Source: an uncultured Eggerthella sp.
GTDB lineage: Bacteria > Actinomycetota > Coriobacteriia > Coriobacteriales > Eggerthellaceae
Direction: 5' to 3'
NCBI GenBank assembly: GCA_905203045.1
Contig: CAJKUH010000001.1
Span: 62,001 to 126,000, forward strand
Length of the DNA: 64,000 bases
Shown here: in pieces, positions 42,403-51,999 of the stretch
Position numbering within the stretch: position 1 is the first letter of the stretch
Layout of the letters: each line of letters opens with the position of its first letter
Notes under the pieces: model-generated
Database searches by the model: none
What the model was told of the DNA's origin: nothing
The model's input: only the letters and a program-made list of their open reading frames with translations
Program-made: the position numbers and the translations under genes

Positions 42403-42981
42403 ATGGCGAATAACGATATGGACTTGGCAAAGATCGAGCAGGGCGTGCGCCTGATTCTTGAAGGTGTGGGCGAAGACCCGGATCGTGAAGGGCTGCTTGA
42501 AACTCCTGCGCGCGTGGCGCGTATGTACGAGGAGTGCTTTGCCGGCCTTCATCAAGATCCTGCCGTGCACTTCGAAACGCTGTTCGACGAGCATCACGAG
42601 GAAATGGTGATTGTCCACGACATCCCCTTCTTCTCGATGTGCGAACATCATTTGGTGCCGTTTTTCGGCAAGGCGCACATTGCGTATCTGCCTTCGGAAT
42701 CGGGCAAGATCTGCGGCATTTCCAAGCTGGCTCGCCTGGTGGAAGTGTTCGCTCGTCGCCCGCAGGTGCAGGAACGTCTTACCTCTCAGGTTGCCGATAC
42801 CCTGGTAGAGCAGCTGAAGCCCCGCGGCGTTGCCGTGGTGATGGAAGCGGAGCATCTGTGCATGAGCATGCGCGGTGTTAAGAAGCCGGGGGCCAAAACG
42901 GTTACGAATGCCATGCGTGGTATATTCAAGGAAAATGCGGCAACGCGCGCAGAAGCGCTGTCGCTTTTGATGGGGCACTAG
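42403..42981 (+). CDS. folE: GTP cyclohydrolase I
   Basis: The 192-residue product has the FolE zinc ligands and active-site blocks: FFSMCEHHLVPFFGKAHIAY (Cys, His), KLARLVEVFARRPQVQERL and EAEHLCMSMRGVKKPGAKT (second Cys). It converts GTP to dihydroneopterin triphosphate, the entry to folate. GGAAGG lies 5 bases before ATG. It heads a co-directional run without internal terminators reaching 53.2 kb. Confidence 0.97.
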   Translation: MANNDMDLAKIEQGVRLILEGVGEDPDREGLLETPARVARMYEECFAGLHQDPAVHFETLFDEHHEEMVIVHDIPFFSMCEHHLVPFFGKAHIAYLPSESGKICGISKLARLVEVFARRPQVQERLTSQVADTLVEQLKPRGVAVVMEAEHLCMSMRGVKKPGAKTVTNAMRGIFKENAATRAEALSLLMGH

Positions 42982-43032
42982 CCTCTAACGGGCCGGTGCG
43001 CTTCGGCGCACTTGAAGCGAAAGGAATCTTTC

Positions 43033-43302
43033 ATGCGTTGTGTTATCTCGGTTTTGGGCAAAGACCGTGCCGGTATCGTTGCGGGAATTTCCGGCGTGCT
43101 GGCTGAAAAGGGCGCCACTATCGACGACATCAACCAGACCATTTTGGATAGCATCTTCAGCATGACCATGCTGGTTCGCTTGGATGCCGACACTGCCGGC
43201 TTCAACGATGTGCAGGATGCCCTTACCGCAAAGGCCGAAGAGCTGGGCGTTCAGGTTGTTATCCAGCGCGAAGACGTGTTCCAGTTTATGTACAAGATCT
43301 AA
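43033..43302 (+). CDS. ACT-domain regulatory protein (UPF0237-like)
   Basis: The 89-residue product is a single ACT domain (CVISVLGKDRAGIVAGISGVLAE, ATIDDINQTI, MTMLVRLD). Small stand-alone ACT proteins of this kind bind amino acids and regulate metabolism; the ligand is unknown. ATG 43033 has GAAAGGA upstream; a GC-rich hairpin GTGCGC-TTC-GGCGCAC lies in the short gap after folE. Confidence 0.88.
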   Translation: MRCVISVLGKDRAGIVAGISGVLAEKGATIDDINQTILDSIFSMTMLVRLDADTAGFNDVQDALTAKAEELGVQVVIQREDVFQFMYKI

Positions 43303-43320
43303 CAAGGAGGCGAAAGACTG

Positions 43321-44196
43321 GTGAGCGAAAGCTGTCAGACGAGCGCAAGGGAAATCGAGCAAGGCATTTCATGTGCACCAGCGGCAGGAGAAGAGTTCGC
43401 CGCTTTCGTTGATACCATAGCTGCCCTGCGTGCCCCCGGCGGATGCCCATGGGACCGCGAGCAGACTCACGAATCCATCGCCCGCAACATGATCGAAGAG
43501 GCGTACGAGGCTGTCGATGCCATCGAGCAGCACGATGCCGCCCATCTTCGTGAAGAGCTGGGCGATGTTCTTTTGCAGGTGGTACTGCAAAGCCAGATTG
43601 CCGCCGATGCCGGCGAGTTCACCGTGGCCGATGTGTGCCGCGACGTTAACCAGAAGATGATTCGGCGCCACCCCCATGTGTTCGGTGACGAGGCGGCTGC
43701 TTCCGCCGAAGAGGTGCTCTCCATTTGGGACAACGTGAAACTCGCCGAGAAAAGCGCCGCCGATGCACAGGCAGATGCCCCGAAGGGCCTGCTTGACGGC
43801 GTGCCGGTAAGTTTTCCTGCCCTGCTGCAGGCCTACAAGATCTCCCGTAAGGCGGTTGCCGCCGGTTTCGAATGGGAAAGCGTTGAAGACGTATGGGCCA
43901 AGGTGGAAGAGGAAATTGCCGAATTCAAGCAGGCATGCCGCGAAGGCAGCGCCCAGGAAAAGGAACTCGAGTTCGGTGACGTGCTGTTTTCCCTGGTGAA
44001 CGTGGCGCGAAAGGAAGGTATCGACGCCGAAACCGCGCTGCGCGCCAGCTGCCGCAAGTTCCGTGAGCGCTGGGCGTTCATGGAAGGTGCGGCATGGGGC
44101 CAGGGCATGCGCATAGAGGATATGGGCATGGAAGAGCTCCAGCAGCTGTGGGACCAAGCCAAGATGCTTCACGTGGGTGAAGGCGCCCATGACTAA
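43321..44196 (+). CDS. mazG: Nucleoside triphosphate pyrophosphohydrolase MazG
   Basis: The 291-residue product has two MazG folds: an N-terminal one with GGCPWDREQTHESIARNMIEEAYE and EELGDVLLQVV, and a C-terminal one with KVEEEIAEFKQA and EFGDVLFSLVNVAR. The EExxE and ExxD metal motifs are intact in both. It hydrolyses NTPs to NMPs and PPi, cleaning pools of aberrant nucleotides. The start is GTG 43321 with AGGAGG upstream. Its 3' end overlaps menF by 8 bases. Confidence 0.95.
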   Translation: MSESCQTSAREIEQGISCAPAAGEEFAAFVDTIAALRAPGGCPWDREQTHESIARNMIEEAYEAVDAIEQHDAAHLREELGDVLLQVVLQSQIAADAGEFTVADVCRDVNQKMIRRHPHVFGDEAAASAEEVLSIWDNVKLAEKSAADAQADAPKGLLDGVPVSFPALLQAYKISRKAVAAGFEWESVEDVWAKVEEEIAEFKQACREGSAQEKELEFGDVLFSLVNVARKEGIDAETALRASCRKFRERWAFMEGAAWGQGMRIEDMGMEELQQLWDQAKMLHVGEGAHD

Positions 44197-45451
44197 GCTC
44201 TATTCGCGCACCGTGCCGCTTAGCACGGACATCGTCGATGCCTTCTGCGTTTTGCAGAAGGGCTTCACCGACCAATTCGTGTACTACGACAAAGAGCATC
44301 CCGTGCGCTATTTGGGCCTGGGGCGCTGCATTGCCTTGGCAACGCTTGGCGAGGCCGATGTGGTAAGCCAAACCGGCAGCTTTGCCCCGGTGTTCTTTTC
44401 GTTCAACCGCTTCGATGCGGAAAATCCCAAGCCTGCCGACGATATGATGGCGGCGTTCCCCCGCTTGCGTTTGATGCTGCCCGAATTGGTGCTCATCGAA
44501 AACGAGCAAGGAACGTTTCTGCAGGTGAACAGCTTGGGTCCGGTGTACCAAGGCAGGGTCGACCGCTTTGTGCGCCATGCCAAGGAAGCCAGACCGCGCA
44601 CTCACCGCACCATGAGCCACCAGCTGCATCGTGATTCCTTTGAGGAATGGCAGCGCATCATGGATTTGGGGCTGGGGCGTATTGCGTCAGGGAAGATCGA
44701 GAAGCTGGTGCCCTCCCGTCGCATCGAGCTGGTTGCCGACGAGCCGTTTTCCTCCAAAGACGTGCTGGTGAACCTGATTGACGGCAGCGCCCGCGGCACG
44801 GTGTTCCTGTACCGTTACGGTGACGTGTTCTTCTGCGGATGCACGCCGGAATTGCTGCTGCGCAAAGCAGGCACAAACGTGGAAAGCATGTGCCTTGCCG
44901 GTACCTGCCCGCATGGCAAAACGCCCGAAGAGCAGAAGGCGCTTGCCGCAGAGCTGCTGGGCAGCGAAAAGAACCGCCGCGAGCACGAATACGTGGTCCG
45001 CTTCATGCGCGAGGTGTTCGCCCGCAATTGCTACAACGTCGACATCCCCGCAACGCCGCAGATCAAAGTGCTGAAGCACGTGCAGCATCTGCATACTCCC
45101 GTTGCAGCGCAGGTAATGGAAGGCACCACGCTCATGGCGCTTGCCAGCCAGCTTCATCCCACGCCCGCCCTTTCCGGCACGCCGGTCGGCGAAGCGCTTA
45201 TGACGCTGCGCGAAGCCGAGAGCTACAACCGCGGCTTCTTCGGCGGTGCTGTGGGCTATGTGGATGCCAGCGGCAACGGGGAGTTTTCCGTTGCCATTCG
45301 CTCGGGCGTGTTCGATGGCGAACGCGGCTGGCTTTATGCGGGGTGCGGTATCGTCGAGGGAAGCAACGCCGCTTCCGAATTCAACGAGATTGATTTGAAG
45401 CTGCAAACCATCCTGAGCGCCTTTGAGGCTCCGGGATGCGAAGGGGAATAA
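44189..45451 (+). CDS. menF: Isochorismate synthase
   Basis: The 420-residue product belongs to the chorismate-utilising family: KIEKLVPSRRIEL, FLYRYGDVFFCGCTPELLL, CLAGTCPHGKT, HLHTPVAAQV, LHPTPALSGTPVGEAL and the C-terminal GCGIVEGSNAASEFNEIDLK. It isomerises chorismate to isochorismate, the first menaquinone step; position next to menD makes MenF more likely than EntC or PabB. ATG 44189 overlaps the mazG end and has GGGTGAAGG upstream. Confidence 0.93.
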   Translation: MTKLYSRTVPLSTDIVDAFCVLQKGFTDQFVYYDKEHPVRYLGLGRCIALATLGEADVVSQTGSFAPVFFSFNRFDAENPKPADDMMAAFPRLRLMLPELVLIENEQGTFLQVNSLGPVYQGRVDRFVRHAKEARPRTHRTMSHQLHRDSFEEWQRIMDLGLGRIASGKIEKLVPSRRIELVADEPFSSKDVLVNLIDGSARGTVFLYRYGDVFFCGCTPELLLRKAGTNVESMCLAGTCPHGKTPEEQKALAAELLGSEKNRREHEYVVRFMREVFARNCYNVDIPATPQIKVLKHVQHLHTPVAAQVMEGTTLMALASQLHPTPALSGTPVGEALMTLREAESYNRGFFGGAVGYVDASGNGEFSVAIRSGVFDGERGWLYAGCGIVEGSNAASEFNEIDLKLQTILSAFEAPGCEGE

Positions 45452-45456
45452 GCACA

Positions 45457-47313
45457 ATGGCTGAAAACGAAGCAGGGTTGCCCGTTGGGGCAGGCGAAGG
45501 TGATGCCGTTTCCGAAACGGTTCGGAAGAAGCGCGCTTTGGGCACGTATGTGGCGGCGTTCTTCGACGAGTTGATGCGCGCCGGCGTGCGTGATGTGGTG
45601 ATAAGCCCGGGCTCGCGTTCCACCCCGCTTTCGATGGTAGCGCATGAGGCGCATGCCCGATTCGGCTCGGCTTTCAACCTGTATGTGGACGTTGACGAGC
45701 GCGGCGCGGCGTTTTTCGCCTTGGGCTTGGCGAAGGCAACGGCTCGGGCGGTGTGCGTTATCTGCACGTCGGGCACGGCGCTGGCAAACTATTACCCTGC
45801 GGTCATGGAGGCGGAAACGTCCCGTGTGCCGCTTATCGTGCTTTCAGGTGACAGGCCTGCTCGTTTGCAAGGGCTGGGCGCTCCGCAAACGTGCGACCAA
45901 ACGAAGGCGTTTTCCAACCACGTGCGCCGCTTCTTCGCTATGCCGGAGCCGGGAAATGAACCAGCAAAGGTTGCCCATGCACGCCAGGTTGCCCGCGAAG
46001 CGGTTATTGCCGCAGCTCCTGGTACCCATATCGCCGCGCCGGTGCATGTGAATTTCCCCTTCGACGAACCCTTGGTGCCCGATGTTTCGGCACCCGATTT
46101 GTTCGATGCGTGCCGTGTTGCCTCGGCTGATGCCCTGCCCGCGGTGGTGCATACCGATTCGGAGCTTTCCGCCCACGACGCTTCCCTTCTGGCCGAGTAC
46201 CTTGATGCCCATCGGGTGGTGGTAATGGCTGGTGAAGGGACGTTTTCCGCCCAGGCAGTGGCAAATGCCGCCCGCAGGGACCGGGAAGCGCAGGCGCTCA
46301 TTGCGTTTGCCGAGCGCTTTGACGCGCCGCTTCTTGCCGATCCTCTTTCGCAGCTGCGTACCTATGGGCATCCTGCGGTTATCTGCGGGTACGATCGCAT
46401 AATGGGAAGCAGCGAAATGCCGGCGTTCGATGTGGTAGTGCGCTTTGGGCGCTACCCGGTTTCGAAGCGCGCCACGCAAACGGTAGAACAGCTGCGCCCT
46501 GCTCAGATCGTGGTAGACCCGCTTGCCACGCGCGATTTCAACGCACAGACCACCACGTTCGTAGCGGCTGATCCCCTCGATTTCGTGGTTGCCTTGCTTG
46601 AAGCTGCCGGTCCTGCTGCCCAGGATGGTATCGAGGCGCCGCTTCCCCAAAGCATCCATGAATGGGGTTTGCTTGATCGTGCCCGAACCGAGCGAATCGT
46701 GGGCACCCGCTTCGAAGAGGAAAACGATTTCGAAGGTTCGTATGTTCGTGCGGTGCTGGAAAACATCGCTGCCGATTCGCTGCTGTTCACCGCGAACAGC
46801 ATGTCGGTGCGTGCACTGGATGCTTTCTACGTGAACCAGGCAAAGCACCTTACCGTGCTGGCGAACCGAGGCTTGAACGGCATCGACGGCACTATTTCCA
46901 CCGCATTGGGCGCTGCGCAGAACTTCAAGCAGACGGTGCTGGTCACGGGCGATTTAACCATGCTGCATGATTTGAACTCGCTGGCGCTGCAGGGCGAAAT
47001 GCTGTTGCGTGAACGCGACGGATCGCCACGCCCGAGCGTTGTCATCGTGCTTCTGAACAACAACGGCGGTGCCATTTTCGACATGCTTCCCCAGAAGTCG
47101 GAGGATCCGTACTTCGAGCGCTTGTTCCTGACGCCGCAGAACGTCGATTTTGCGGCAGCCGCCCGTGCGTTTGGGGTACCTGCCCGTACGGTGCATACGG
47201 TTGCAGAATTCGCCGAGGCATTTAACGAGCTACAAGGCACGGCGGGTATATCCTTAGTAGAGGTTCCCCTGCCCTTGACGGGCGTGCGGGAACGCTACGA
47301 TCGGTATTGGTAA
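45457..47313 (+). CDS. menD: SEPHCHC synthase MenD
   Basis: The 618-residue product is a ThDP-dependent enzyme: VISPGSRSTPLSMVAHE near the N-terminus, CTSGTALANYYPAVMEA, SGDRPARLQGLGAPQTCDQ, NRGLNGIDGT, and the ThDP motif from GDLTMLHDLNSL to LNNNGGAIFDMLP. It condenses isochorismate with 2-oxoglutarate. RBS AAGGGGA precedes ATG 45457, 5 bases after menF. Confidence 0.97.
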   Translation: MAENEAGLPVGAGEGDAVSETVRKKRALGTYVAAFFDELMRAGVRDVVISPGSRSTPLSMVAHEAHARFGSAFNLYVDVDERGAAFFALGLAKATARAVCVICTSGTALANYYPAVMEAETSRVPLIVLSGDRPARLQGLGAPQTCDQTKAFSNHVRRFFAMPEPGNEPAKVAHARQVAREAVIAAAPGTHIAAPVHVNFPFDEPLVPDVSAPDLFDACRVASADALPAVVHTDSELSAHDASLLAEYLDAHRVVVMAGEGTFSAQAVANAARRDREAQALIAFAERFDAPLLADPLSQLRTYGHPAVICGYDRIMGSSEMPAFDVVVRFGRYPVSKRATQTVEQLRPAQIVVDPLATRDFNAQTTTFVAADPLDFVVALLEAAGPAAQDGIEAPLPQSIHEWGLLDRARTERIVGTRFEEENDFEGSYVRAVLENIAADSLLFTANSMSVRALDAFYVNQAKHLTVLANRGLNGIDGTISTALGAAQNFKQTVLVTGDLTMLHDLNSLALQGEMLLRERDGSPRPSVVIVLLNNNGGAIFDMLPQKSEDPYFERLFLTPQNVDFAAAARAFGVPARTVHTVAEFAEAFNELQGTAGISLVEVPLPLTGVRERYDRYW

Positions 47314-47347
47314 GCGTATAAGCGCGCGTGCTTGAGGGGGCTCTTCG

Positions 47348-48376
47348 ATGCACAATCACACCTGCACCTGCGGAAACCATGCAGAACACGAAGGCCATTC
47401 CCACGCTGGCCACCATGATGGTGCGTGCTGCTGCGGGCACGACCACATGCCGCCTGCACCTTTGGCTCCGGCATGGAGCATGTTGGGCAAAGGGCCTGCA
47501 ACCGAGGTAGCCGAACCCGATAGCGAGTTCGACTTTTCCTGGGAAGGGCAGAACATTCACGTATACCAGTGGGGCAGCAGGGACAACATCCCGGTGGTGT
47601 TGCTGCATGGCTTCATGCAAACGGGAATGAGCTGGGAAAACCTTGCCAGCCGCCTTTCCGAGACCCATTGCGTGTATGCGCTCGACTTCCTAGGTCACGG
47701 AAAAAGCAGCAAACCCCATGATGCCAGCCTGTATTCGTTCGAGGCGCATGTGCGTATGGTCGAAGCGTTCTTGGAACAGGTTGCCTGCATTGATGCGCAA
47801 GGCTCCAAGCGTCGCGCCCATGTCATCGGCTATTCGATGGGCGGTCGTATCGCCTTAGGGCTTGCCTTTTCCGAAAAGGATCTGCTGTATTCGCTGGTTC
47901 TGGAAAGCTGCAACTTCGGTCCTGCGAACAATGAAGAGCGCATTGCCGCGCGCGAGCGCAACCGTGCCTGGGCGCAGCAGCTAAGAAGCGCCGGTATCGA
48001 AAAGTTCGTGGAGCACTGGGAGGCGCTGCCCCTGTTCGAATCACAGCGCGAAACAGGCTTCGACGAGGTGCTTCGTCCTGAGCGCGTGGCCAACGATGCT
48101 GAAGCGATGGCGCTGTGCCTGGAGGGTGCGGGCAAACATGCCATGCCCGATTCTGCGAAAACGCATGCGGTTATTGCCAGCACGTGGATTCCGGTTAAGT
48201 ACCTGTGGGGCTACGACGATGCGAAAACCGAACCGGTGGCGCATCGGCTGGAGCACGACGGCATTGACGTCACCTCGTTCGGCACGGGGCACAACGTGCA
48301 TTTGGAAGCGCCGATGCTGTACGGTACCGTAGTACAAGAGTTTTTGTCCGGCATCGAGCCAAAAGGCCTGGCCTAG
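47348..48376 (+). CDS. menH: SHCHC synthase-like alpha/beta hydrolase (MenH) with His/Cys-rich N-terminal tail
   Basis: The 342-residue product has an alpha/beta-hydrolase core: LLHGFMQTGMSW, ALDFLGHGKS, nucleophile elbow GYSMGG (Ser163), and a late GHNVHLEAP with the catalytic His. In this operon it should eliminate pyruvate from SEPHCHC. The first 33 residues hold 10 His and 5 Cys (HNHTCTCGNH, GACCCGHDH), followed by a Pro/Ala linker; MenH is normally about 250-270 residues without such a tail. The RBS GAGGGGG lies before the first ATG, so the tail appears translated. It is likely metal-binding; alternatives include metal storage. Confidence 0.88.
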   Translation: MHNHTCTCGNHAEHEGHSHAGHHDGACCCGHDHMPPAPLAPAWSMLGKGPATEVAEPDSEFDFSWEGQNIHVYQWGSRDNIPVVLLHGFMQTGMSWENLASRLSETHCVYALDFLGHGKSSKPHDASLYSFEAHVRMVEAFLEQVACIDAQGSKRRAHVIGYSMGGRIALGLAFSEKDLLYSLVLESCNFGPANNEERIAARERNRAWAQQLRSAGIEKFVEHWEALPLFESQRETGFDEVLRPERVANDAEAMALCLEGAGKHAMPDSAKTHAVIASTWIPVKYLWGYDDAKTEPVAHRLEHDGIDVTSFGTGHNVHLEAPMLYGTVVQEFLSGIEPKGLA

Positions 48377-48414
48377 GGGCTTGCCGGACCGCAACGATAA
48401 AGGAAGGACAACCT

Positions 48415-49254
48415 ATGAGCGACTTCCCTTGGGAAAACGTCAAAGACTATGACGAGATCATCTACGAAAAGTACGATGGCATCGCCAAGATCACCATCAA
48501 CCGCCCCGAGCGCCGCAATGCGTTCACGCCGAAGACGAACGTCGAGCTGTTCGACGCGTTCTCGCTTGCGCGTGACGACCAGGAAGTGGGCGCGATCATC
48601 CTTACGGGCGCCAATCACGACGGCAAGCCTGAAGACCAGGCCTTCTGCTCGGGCGGCGACCAGAAGGTGCGCGGCAACGGCGGCTACGTGGGCGAAGACA
48701 ACATTCCCCGCCTGAACGTGCTCGACCTGCAGCGCCTTATCCGCGTGGTGCCCAAGCCCGTTATTGCTATGGTGAACGGCTACGCTATCGGCGGTGGCCA
48801 CGTGCTGCACATCCTGTGCGACCTTTCCATTGCCGCGGAAACGGCCAAGTTCGGCCAGACCGGCCCGCGCGTGGGCAGCTTCGACGGCGGCTACGGCGCA
48901 TCGTATCTGGCTGCCATCGTTGGTCAGAAGAAGGCACGCGAGATCTGGTATCTGTGCCGTCAGTACACGGCTGCCGAAGCACTGGAAATGGGCCTGGTAA
49001 ACAAGGTGGTTCCCTTCGACGAGCTGGAAGCCGAATGCGTTTCCTGGGCAAAGGAAATGCTGCAGCTTTCGCCTACGGCCCTGCGTTTCCTGAAGGCATC
49101 GTTCAACGCTGCCACCGACGGCTATGCGGGCTTGCAGCAGCTTGCGGGCGATGCAACGCTTTTGTACTACACCTCCGACGAGGCGAAGGAAGGCCGTGAT
49201 GCGTTCAAGGAAAAGCGCAAGCCCGACTTCGACAAGTTCCCGAAATTCCCCTGA
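48415..49254 (+). CDS. menB: 1,4-dihydroxy-2-naphthoyl-CoA synthase
   Basis: The 279-residue product is a crotonase-fold MenB: ITINRPERRNAFTPKT, FCSGGDQKVRG, MVNGYAIGGGHVLH, FGQTGPRVGSFDGGYGASYLA and the C-terminal AFKEKRKPDFDKFPKFP typical of MenB. It closes the second ring from O-succinylbenzoyl-CoA. AGGAAGGA precedes ATG. It sits between menH and the menE-menC fusion. Confidence 0.97.
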   Translation: MSDFPWENVKDYDEIIYEKYDGIAKITINRPERRNAFTPKTNVELFDAFSLARDDQEVGAIILTGANHDGKPEDQAFCSGGDQKVRGNGGYVGEDNIPRLNVLDLQRLIRVVPKPVIAMVNGYAIGGGHVLHILCDLSIAAETAKFGQTGPRVGSFDGGYGASYLAAIVGQKKAREIWYLCRQYTAAEALEMGLVNKVVPFDELEAECVSWAKEMLQLSPTALRFLKASFNAATDGYAGLQQLAGDATLLYYTSDEAKEGRDAFKEKRKPDFDKFPKFP

Positions 49255-49281
49255 TAAACCCCTGCAAAGGAAGTGACGGCA

Positions 49282-51993
49282 ATGATTGCCCAATTGGCGG
49301 AAATGGCCTATCGCAAGGCCGGTCAGATGTTCTTCTGCGTGCAGAAGGATACGCGTTCGGTGACGTTCAGCTACCGTCGTACCCGCTTTGCGGCGGCGGC
49401 TTTGGCGCATCAGCTTGCCAAGCATGGCTACGGCCGCGGGACCACGCTGGCGTGCAACCTGTACAACGGCGCCGAAATCGTGGTGCTTTCCCTGGCGGCT
49501 GCGTACGGCGGCTTCACGTTGGCGCTGCTGAACCCGCGCCTTTCCTACGACGAGCGCAAGCTGCGCATCGTTGAATTGGAAAACGCTACAGGTGAAGCCG
49601 GCATCGACGTGCTGGAGCAGCCCACGGTAGAGCGCTTGATGATCGATGCCACGGGCTATGGCCTGGCCGATTTCGCTTCCTTGCCGGAAGGCTCGGTGCC
49701 CCATGCCGCTCAGCTTGAAGCCTATGCGCGCGAATGCGAGGCGGCGTGGGATGCTGAAGAGGCGGGCATCGTCATGTTCACATCGGGTTCTTCGGGCACG
49801 CCGAAGGCGACTCTTTTGCCCTGGGGCTGCATCACGGGTGCCGCTGCGGCAGCGAACGAGGTGCTTGGCTTGGAAGGCCGTGGGGTATGGCAGACGGTTT
49901 TGCCTATGTGCCACATCGGCGGCTTCCAGATCATGGTGCGTTCGCTTCTGAGCGGCAGCGCATTCATCGTGTACGAGCACTACGACCCAGCGCGCGTGCT
50001 GAACGATGTGCTGAGCTTCCGCGTTACCCATATTTCCGTGGTGGACAAGATTTTGGCCGACCTGCTGGAAAACGATCGCGACAAGGTCATCGGCCAGTAC
50101 GCCTGCATCTTGCTGGGCGGCGCTGCGCTGAACCAGAAAACCTTGCGCATGGCCTTGCGCGCCAAGGCGAACCTCTATGCCAGCTATGGTATGACCGAAA
50201 CATCGAGCCTTATTGCCACTGCTCCCGTTACCCGCGGATTCGATGGCGGGCTTGAGCTTCTTCCCGGATACGATGCCCGCGTGGTAAGCCCCGATGCCGA
50301 CGGCATTGGTCAGCTGCACGTCATGGGCCCCGGCATATTCGAGGGCTATCTGAATGCCCGCAAGGCCATGAGCTCGGACGGCTATTTCGTTACGGGTGAC
50401 CGCGCTTCCATCGACCGCGATGGCCTGCTTCGTGTGTATGCGCGCACGGAAGACCTTATTATTTCCGGCGGGGAAAACATCTACCCCGCTGAAATCCGCG
50501 ATGTGCTGCTGGGCATCCCTGGCGTGCGCGATGCCTACGTGTTCGGCACCGCCGATGAAACCTGGGGATACCGCCCTGTTGCGTTCATCGAGGCCGATTA
50601 TTCGGCCGCAGCCATCGCGCGCGACGAAGAGGAATGGGGCATCGACCCTGTTCAGAGCTGTATCCATGCGGCAACATGCCCGCAGGAGTACGCGCATATG
50701 GTGCACGATTACCTGAACGGTCGTATGTCGAAGCTGCATCATCCGAAGCATATCCTGGTTATGAGCGAGTTCCCCCGCACCGTTGCCGGCAAGACCGACC
50801 GCCGCGCGCTGAAGCAGCGCTACGACAAGCGCATCGACATCAAGTCGGTTACCTTGCATCGCGTGAAGCAGCCCTTCACCCATCCGGTGAAAACCGCCAA
50901 GGGCAAGGTGGAAACACGCGAATCGTTCTTTGTCGAGATTGAGGACTGGGCGGGACGCACGGGCATTTCCGAATGCGTTTCGTTTGCCACCAACTGGTAC
51001 CTGCCGGAAACCATCGGCGAAGATTACGCAGTGGTGCGCGACTCCATTGCACCGGTGGTGCTGGGCGAGCGCTACCTGCATCCCAGCGAGGTGTCGGCAT
51101 CGTTGGCAACGTTCCCCGCGTTGGCGAAGTATCCTATGGCAAAGGCCGCTGTGGAACCTGCTTTCTGGGACTTGTACGGCAAAATCACCGGCCAGCCGCT
51201 TTCGAAGCTCATCGGCGGCTCCAACGCCGAAAAGATTTTGGGCGGTGCCGTGGTGGGCATCGCGCCGGTAGAAGAAGTCCGCGAAAAGGTGAACGCCCTG
51301 GTGGCCGAGGGATACACGCGCGTGAAGATGAAGATCGAGCCGGAAACCGCGCTCGAGTGCGTGTCGGCGGTGCGTGCCGACCATCCCGACCTTACGCTGA
51401 TGCTTGATGCGAACCAGTCGTTCGACGAATCACATTTGGATGTGCTGTGCAAGCTCGACGCCTTCAATCCTGTGTGTATCGAGGAACCGTACAACCCCAA
51501 GTACATTCCCACCAGCGGCGAGCGCAACCTGTTCGTGCGTCTTTCGCTTCTGCAGGACGAACTGAAAACCATGGTGTGCCTGGACGAATCGGTGGTTACG
51601 GCAAACGATATGGAAGCCGCTATGGAGCTGGACAACCTTCGTTGCTATGCACTGAAGATATCGAAGTTCGGCGGCATTCAGCCGGCGCTCGACTTCTACC
51701 GTTGGGTGCGTAGCCAGGGCAAAACAGTATGGATGGGCGGCATGTTCGATACAGGCATTTCCAAGCGCATGCATGCGGCTTTCGCAACGCTGCCCGGGAT
51801 GGACCTGCAACCCGATGTGTCGGACTACTCCGAATACTTCGCGCACGATACGGCGATTCCCGCCTTGCAGCTGACCAACGGCGAATTGGTTTTGAACACG
51901 CCGAAGCACCCTGTTGGCCTGGGCTGCATCCTTGACAAGGATTATGTGCGCTCTATTGCCGTTGACGAGGTTACCGTTACCACTGAAGGGTAG
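49282..51993 (+). CDS. O-succinylbenzoate-CoA ligase / O-succinylbenzoate synthase fusion (MenE-MenC)
   Basis: The 903-residue product joins two enzymes. Residues 1 to about 515 are an ANL-family ligase: MFTSGSSGTPKATLL (P-loop), YGMTETSSL, GYFVTGDRA, and VAGKTDRRALKQ with the catalytic Lys. Residues about 523-903 are an enolase-superfamily synthase with VKMKI (Lys682, Lys684), LDANQ (Asp709), IEEP (Glu734), LDES (Asp768) and LKISKFGG (Lys792). The order is MenE then MenC, the reverse of reaction order (MenC makes OSB, MenE activates it). No stop or frameshift lies between. ATG 49282 has AAGGAA upstream. Confidence 0.92.
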   Translation: MIAQLAEMAYRKAGQMFFCVQKDTRSVTFSYRRTRFAAAALAHQLAKHGYGRGTTLACNLYNGAEIVVLSLAAAYGGFTLALLNPRLSYDERKLRIVELENATGEAGIDVLEQPTVERLMIDATGYGLADFASLPEGSVPHAAQLEAYARECEAAWDAEEAGIVMFTSGSSGTPKATLLPWGCITGAAAAANEVLGLEGRGVWQTVLPMCHIGGFQIMVRSLLSGSAFIVYEHYDPARVLNDVLSFRVTHISVVDKILADLLENDRDKVIGQYACILLGGAALNQKTLRMALRAKANLYASYGMTETSSLIATAPVTRGFDGGLELLPGYDARVVSPDADGIGQLHVMGPGIFEGYLNARKAMSSDGYFVTGDRASIDRDGLLRVYARTEDLIISGGENIYPAEIRDVLLGIPGVRDAYVFGTADETWGYRPVAFIEADYSAAAIARDEEEWGIDPVQSCIHAATCPQEYAHMVHDYLNGRMSKLHHPKHILVMSEFPRTVAGKTDRRALKQRYDKRIDIKSVTLHRVKQPFTHPVKTAKGKVETRESFFVEIEDWAGRTGISECVSFATNWYLPETIGEDYAVVRDSIAPVVLGERYLHPSEVSASLATFPALAKYPMAKAAVEPAFWDLYGKITGQPLSKLIGGSNAEKILGGAVVGIAPVEEVREKVNALVAEGYTRVKMKIEPETALECVSAVRADHPDLTLMLDANQSFDESHLDVLCKLDAFNPVCIEEPYNPKYIPTSGERNLFVRLSLLQDELKTMVCLDESVVTANDMEAAMELDNLRCYALKISKFGGIQPALDFYRWVRSQGKTVWMGGMFDTGISKRMHAAFATLPGMDLQPDVSDYSEYFAHDTAIPALQLTNGELVLNTPKHPVGLGCILDKDYVRSIAVDEVTVTTEG

Positions 51994-51999
51994 GCTGCG

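Noticed and set aside
48373..51384. A 1,003-codon open frame antisense to menB and menE-menC
   Set aside because: It is a high-GC shadow frame: the opposite strand carries two clear enzymes, and the translated antisense product has no motifs and low-complexity His/Arg composition.
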